Assembly (NCBI RefSeq): GCF_028596025.1
Contig: NZ_CP117167.1
Span: 1,488,001 to 1,552,000, forward strand
DNA: 64,000 bases
Reading direction: 5' to 3'
From: Mucilaginibacter jinjuensis
GTDB lineage: Bacteria > Bacteroidota > Bacteroidia > Sphingobacteriales > Sphingobacteriaceae
Shown here: piece by piece, positions 60,757 through 64,000 of the stretch
Layout: each line of letters starts with the position of its first letter
Numbering within the stretch: position 1 is the stretch's first letter
Made by a program: the position numbers and the translations under genes
Notes under the pieces: model-generated
Databases searched by the model: none
The model's input: only the letters and a program-made list of their open reading frames with translations
What the model was told of the DNA's origin: nothing

Positions 60757-61890
60757 TTACTTATAGGGTTCTACGAATATAAATTTGGCTTTGATGGTTC
60801 TTGGTTTCAGTATCTCCATTTTAACAGAGTCTGCCTGTTTTTTAGTAGGCTGATACCCGAACACAATCTTATAAACAAAAAATTCTTTATGCTGAACAGA
60901 ATCCAGCAGGCGGGCTTCGGGGTGGCCCAGCGCCCGGTAATTAGCCACCGCGCGGGTAGCATTTGCATAATTATTAAAGCTGCCTCCCAAAATAAGCCAG
61001 GTATCTTTCGGGATTTCGCCAAGTATCGGGGTTGTACTTGCCGCAGGTTGCGCCGCAGTTTTAACCGTCGAATCTGCTTTAACCGTTGCAGTAGCCGAAG
61101 TATCTTTCTTAGTAGAATCACTATCAGCTTTTGGCTGTACAACAGGTTTAGTTTTAACAGCAACCGGGGCAGTACCAAAGTTTATCAATTTGTATTGATA
61201 AACCAGGAAGCCTGCTATCGCTGCAACTACTATCACCACTAATACAACCCAGTAGATGGTTTTGCTTTTTGGTTGTTCTTCCTCAATCTCTGGCTCAACC
61301 TCTGCTTCTTCTACCGGAGGAGGAGGTGTATTATAAATTGGTACAGGTGGTACAAAAGTTTCCTTAACAGGAGTAGAGGCAACAGGTATCGCCGGTTCTG
61401 GAACAAAGTCAGGAACAACAGCAACAGGCGCTTCTGCTTCAGTCTGAATTGGCTGACCAACATCTGCCAGTTTTTTAATTTTTACCGGAGGCAAACCATA
61501 CAATGGCGAGTTAAAATTAGTGCCCGATTGGTTAGGTTTGAACACCAGTTTCGATTGCTCATCGATAAAGAATGTACCCAGGCCTTCAAAATCAAATTCG
61601 CCAGCTTCGGCTTTAGCCTTTACCATCGCTGGATATTTCTCCAGAAAATATTGGGCTGATACTGCCGAAATATTCCGTTCCGAAGAAATAAAGTTTAACA
61701 GGTTGTGATCTTCCGACTCGATATGGTCGGCATCAAACGTGGTTTCGTAATAGGGTGGATACAGCGTTTCTGTGGCTTTATCATAGTAACTACTTTTACG
61801 CAAATGCACAAAATAGCCTAAACCGGGCACATATAAATGGCCGTGCTGCTGTAATAATTTGCTTACGTAATTCGATAAATCCATCCCCAT
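60757..61890 (-). CDS. HU-CCDC81 and SPOR domain envelope protein
   Basis: I place the start at 61890 or 61884 (MGMDLSNYVSKLLQQHGHLY), because the longer frame to 61995 would run into the preceding receptor-like gene. The roughly 377-residue protein begins with two HU-like CCDC81 domains (VPGLGYFVHLRKS; FEGLGTFFIDEQSKLVFKPN). A Pro/Glu-rich stretch follows, then a membrane helix (IYWVVLVVIVVAAIAGFLVY) and a C-terminal SPOR domain (DTWLILGGSFNNYANATRAV). SPOR binds denuded septal peptidoglycan, so a role in division or envelope organisation is likely. It shares the operon with exbB-exbD-tonB. Confidence 0.85.
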   Translation of the reverse strand: MGMDLSNYVSKLLQQHGHLYVPGLGYFVHLRKSSYYDKATETLYPPYYETTFDADHIESEDHNLLNFISSERNISAVSAQYFLEKYPAMVKAKAEAGEFDFEGLGTFFIDEQSKLVFKPNQSGTNFNSPLYGLPPVKIKKLADVGQPIQTEAEAPVAVVPDFVPEPAIPVASTPVKETFVPPVPIYNTPPPPVEEAEVEPEIEEEQPKSKTIYWVVLVVIVVAAIAGFLVYQYKLINFGTAPVAVKTKPVVQPKADSDSTKKDTSATATVKADSTVKTAAQPAASTTPILGEIPKDTWLILGGSFNNYANATRAVANYRALGHPEARLLDSVQHKEFFVYKIVFGYQPTKKQADSVKMEILKPRTIKAKFIFVEPYK

Positions 61891-61918
61891 ATCAGGCAGT
61901 AAACTGGTAGTCTGCGTA

Positions 61919-63781
61919 TCAGAAACCAAACCCAACGCCTCCAAATATATTAAATCCGTAATTACGATAGTACAACCAAGTTTTATTATTGCCATTTAAC
62001 AGGTTGTTGGCCTGTATAAATACCGATATTTTACGGTTGATTTTGTAATTAGCGCCAGCGCTTACGTCGGCGAATGATTTTATAGTATATGGTGTTGTTT
62101 TCTCCTGATCGGCCAGCGAAAGCGTGCTGCTGCTTACGTAAGGCAAGTCTTTAGTTTCGCCTCGAACTACTAAAGTTCCTGTAATATTCAACTGGTTGGT
62201 AATATGTAAAACAGTACCTGCGCTGATGTTAAACTTAGGCATATTCCAGGCGTAAAGCTGGCTGTTCATGCTGTAGCTTTTAAATTCGCCTTTACCGAAA
62301 ATGTCCACATCGTCTGATGCTTTATAATCCAGCTCACCTTTAAATCCGCTTACTTTCGATTTACCATTATCATAAACCACCTGGAACTGGTTGTTACCTG
62401 TTACCGGCAACAAGTTGCTCACAAATAAAGCCATGTCTTTAATCTGGTAACGGAAAACTTCGGCTTTGAAACCTAAGCCTGGCGCTAAGGTTCCTTTTAC
62501 ACCGGCGGTAAGGTCAAGCTGATCTACACTGTTCTTGATATTGATATCCTGACCGATGAAAGGGTTTTCGTCTGCAAAGTTTTTCAATGAAGCTTTGTTT
62601 ACATCGCCTTTGGCCTCCACATATAAACGCACATAATCCGGGATTACCTGTAACTCTGCCTTAGCAGCCGGGAATACCGATACACGCGATGATGCACCAA
62701 ATTCTGTTACGATATTAACGCCTGCATCAATCTTATAGTTATCGCCCTGAAATTTTAAGTAAGGGTTTAAACGCAGCAGGTTATTACCCATGCTATAAGC
62801 GTTATCTTTTTGCGACGTCAGATCTAACGTTCCACCCAAACCGGCATAAAACTGTTTAATGGTTTGGTTTAAGAAACCGGTTAACACCAAATTATTTTCG
62901 CGAGCCTGGAATGCATTGCTCCAAATATACCCTTTAGCTTTTAAAGCATAATCGAGTACGCGGTCGGTATCTTTATAATTCTTTACCAGTTCACCTTCAG
63001 CGCCAATAGTACTAAAGTGTTGATGGGCAGGATCGACAGTTACCGGCGGGGTTTGCGGTACAAAACCATAAAAATAGTTGCTGCCATAGTTGTAGGTAAG
63101 CTTACCACTTAAAGTATTTTGATCGCCGATTGATTTACCGAAAACGCCAACTTCTTCGCGGCTCTGGTTCTGCTTCTCGGCATCAGAACCTTGCTGACCG
63201 AAGTGTTTGGCCCAGGCACCAAACTGTAAAGCCTGGTCTTTACCGTTATCAACATAAGCTTCGGCAAAAGTGGTTTTTAAATTACCAACACCTACTTTAA
63301 CATAGTTATTGTAGTTGATAGAATCGCGCTCGGCAGCAAGCTTGGCAGCTTCTAATTGTTTAATAGCTGTGTTTTGCTCCAGGCGTTTATCAATGCTGGT
63401 GTAAGTGAGAGGCGCCTTGAAAGGGATCTTCTCTTCCAGATCGGGGTTACGGCGAATTTTTACCGCATCGGCCAGTACCGGTTTGTAGGTTGTGGTAATC
63501 ACAATTTCTTCCGATAAGCTGTTGTTCTTATTCGGGTCGGTATTGGGGTTATTGGCGCCACCTTTTTTAGAAGTATCGCGGGCGGCTGATTTTGCAGCCA
63601 CATCGCCCAGTTTTTTAGCGTTGGTATTTTTAGCAGGCACAGTAGCAGCAGGTTTCTTTGCAGCCGGTTTAGCTGTAGTTTTGGCCTTAGGCTTCTGTGT
63701 GGTTGTTTGTGCGTTAGCAGCGGAAAAGCAAGCAACTGATCCTAAAACAAGCAAGCTGAATATATATCTTGAGTTCTTCAT
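61919..63781 (-). CDS. TonB-dependent-receptor-like outer-membrane beta-barrel protein
   Basis: A 620-residue protein with a signal peptide (IFSLLVLGSVACFSAANAQ), an Ala/Lys/Pro-rich linker (residues 25-85), and NSLSEEIVITTTYKPVLADA, which resembles a TonB-receptor entry. Many amphipathic strands follow (LQFGAWAKHF; FYGFVPQTPP; FKGELDYKASDDVDIFGKGE), ending in an aromatic residue (FGGVGFGF), as barrel proteins do. No full plug domain is visible, so it may be a receptor derivative with a structural or assembly role. It sits between a TPR protein and the HU/SPOR gene. Confidence 0.8.
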   Translation of the reverse strand: MKNSRYIFSLLVLGSVACFSAANAQTTTQKPKAKTTAKPAAKKPAATVPAKNTNAKKLGDVAAKSAARDTSKKGGANNPNTDPNKNNSLSEEIVITTTYKPVLADAVKIRRNPDLEEKIPFKAPLTYTSIDKRLEQNTAIKQLEAAKLAAERDSINYNNYVKVGVGNLKTTFAEAYVDNGKDQALQFGAWAKHFGQQGSDAEKQNQSREEVGVFGKSIGDQNTLSGKLTYNYGSNYFYGFVPQTPPVTVDPAHQHFSTIGAEGELVKNYKDTDRVLDYALKAKGYIWSNAFQARENNLVLTGFLNQTIKQFYAGLGGTLDLTSQKDNAYSMGNNLLRLNPYLKFQGDNYKIDAGVNIVTEFGASSRVSVFPAAKAELQVIPDYVRLYVEAKGDVNKASLKNFADENPFIGQDINIKNSVDQLDLTAGVKGTLAPGLGFKAEVFRYQIKDMALFVSNLLPVTGNNQFQVVYDNGKSKVSGFKGELDYKASDDVDIFGKGEFKSYSMNSQLYAWNMPKFNISAGTVLHITNQLNITGTLVVRGETKDLPYVSSSTLSLADQEKTTPYTIKSFADVSAGANYKINRKISVFIQANNLLNGNNKTWLYYRNYGFNIFGGVGFGF

Positions 63782-63798
63782 TAGTCGTTCTCTTCTCC

Positions 63799-64000
63799 TT
63801 AGTTATTTTTGTTTTTCTTAGTTGTTGCCGCAGGATTGGTAGCTGTGGTATCTGAATTACCCTCCGGTATAGCAGGCGAAAGTTTTTGCAATTTTTCTGT
63901 AGCTGTAGGGATAATGTCATCGTCGGCTTTGTAGTTATCGAGCACACTTTGTAGTGTAGCCTTTGCCTGGAAGTTATCTTTTAGCTTCACATAGTTATCT
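63799..64000 (-). CDS. C-terminal end of a tetratricopeptide-repeat protein (partial)
   Basis: The frame is open through the right edge of the window, so the start is outside. The visible 66 residues begin with the end of a TPR helix pair (DNYVKLKDNFQAKATLQSVL) and finish with a Thr/Asn/Lys-rich tail. It ends 17 bases before the receptor-like gene on the same strand, suggesting one operon. The TPR call rests on one repeat end and is moderate. Confidence 0.65.
   Translation of the reverse strand, partial: DNYVKLKDNFQAKATLQSVLDNYKADDDIIPTATEKLQKLSPAIPEGNSDTTATNPAATTKKNKNN

Noticed and set aside
60807..61659. Several frames opposite or overlapping the HU/SPOR gene
   Set aside because: They are biased, Arg- or Leu-rich shadow products; the HU and SPOR domains on the minus strand are clear.

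Overview
The window looks like a chromosome segment from a member of the Bacteroidota, most probably Sphingobacteriaceae (Mucilaginibacter/Pedobacter-like). This is inferred from AT-rich intergenic DNA, promoter boxes of the TAnnTTTG type, starts without Shine-Dalgarno sequences, and gene families typical of that phylum: two-piece YD/RHS proteins, GIGT-repeat tail-fibre-like secreted proteins, Bacteroidota-type integrases and MobC/relaxase genes, and a TonB-ExbD-ExbB block beside a TonB-dependent-receptor-like protein. The genus is a guess.

Region 1 (1-6.4 kb) is a graveyard of RHS tip cassettes: broken RHS C-termini, small downstream genes, hairpin terminators and convergent XRE-family regulators. 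It is interrupted at about 1.0-4.5 kb by a GC-richer block holding a 5'-truncated ATPase and two tyrosine recombinases. Region 2 (6.4-17.9 kb, minus strand) is one 13-gene operon for a type II secretion/type IV pilus-like machine: major pseudopilin, prepilin peptidase, GspE ATPase, secretin, PilM/N-like, PilO-like, an Fn3 lipoprotein, GspC/PilP-like, a YwqK/MORN-like protein, a GspK-position protein, two minor pseudopilins and GspF. Region 3 (18.0-31.7 kb) holds a decayed HTH gene, four tail-fibre-like genes, and a two-protein RHS system whose second protein ends in a lipase-like effector followed by an ankyrin lipoprotein. Region 4 (31.7-36 kb) contains a 500-nt ORF-free stretch with nested perfect inverted repeats, another tail-fibre-like gene, an orphan RHS tip and remnants of a mobilizable element. 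Region 5 (36.4-51.9 kb) has seven more tail-fibre-like genes, a second two-piece RHS system ending in a TNT-type NAD+-glycohydrolase domain, and its probable immunity gene. Region 6 (52-54.8 kb) holds decayed genes and an integrase that ends at a tRNA-Asp gene; this tRNA is the likely right edge of a large accessory island. Region 7 (54.8-64 kb, minus strand) looks like core genome: phospho-sugar mutase, FolC, a four-helix-bundle gene flanked by inverted repeats, TonB/ExbD/ExbB, an HU-CCDC81/SPOR protein, a TonB-receptor-like barrel and the end of a TPR protein.

Functionally, the left 54 kb is dominated by envelope and secreted competition or adhesion genes: a secretion machine, many secreted fibre-like proteins sharing one leader and one C-terminal module, and polymorphic RHS toxins with swappable tips. 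That the secretion machine exports the fibres or toxins is only inferred from adjacency.
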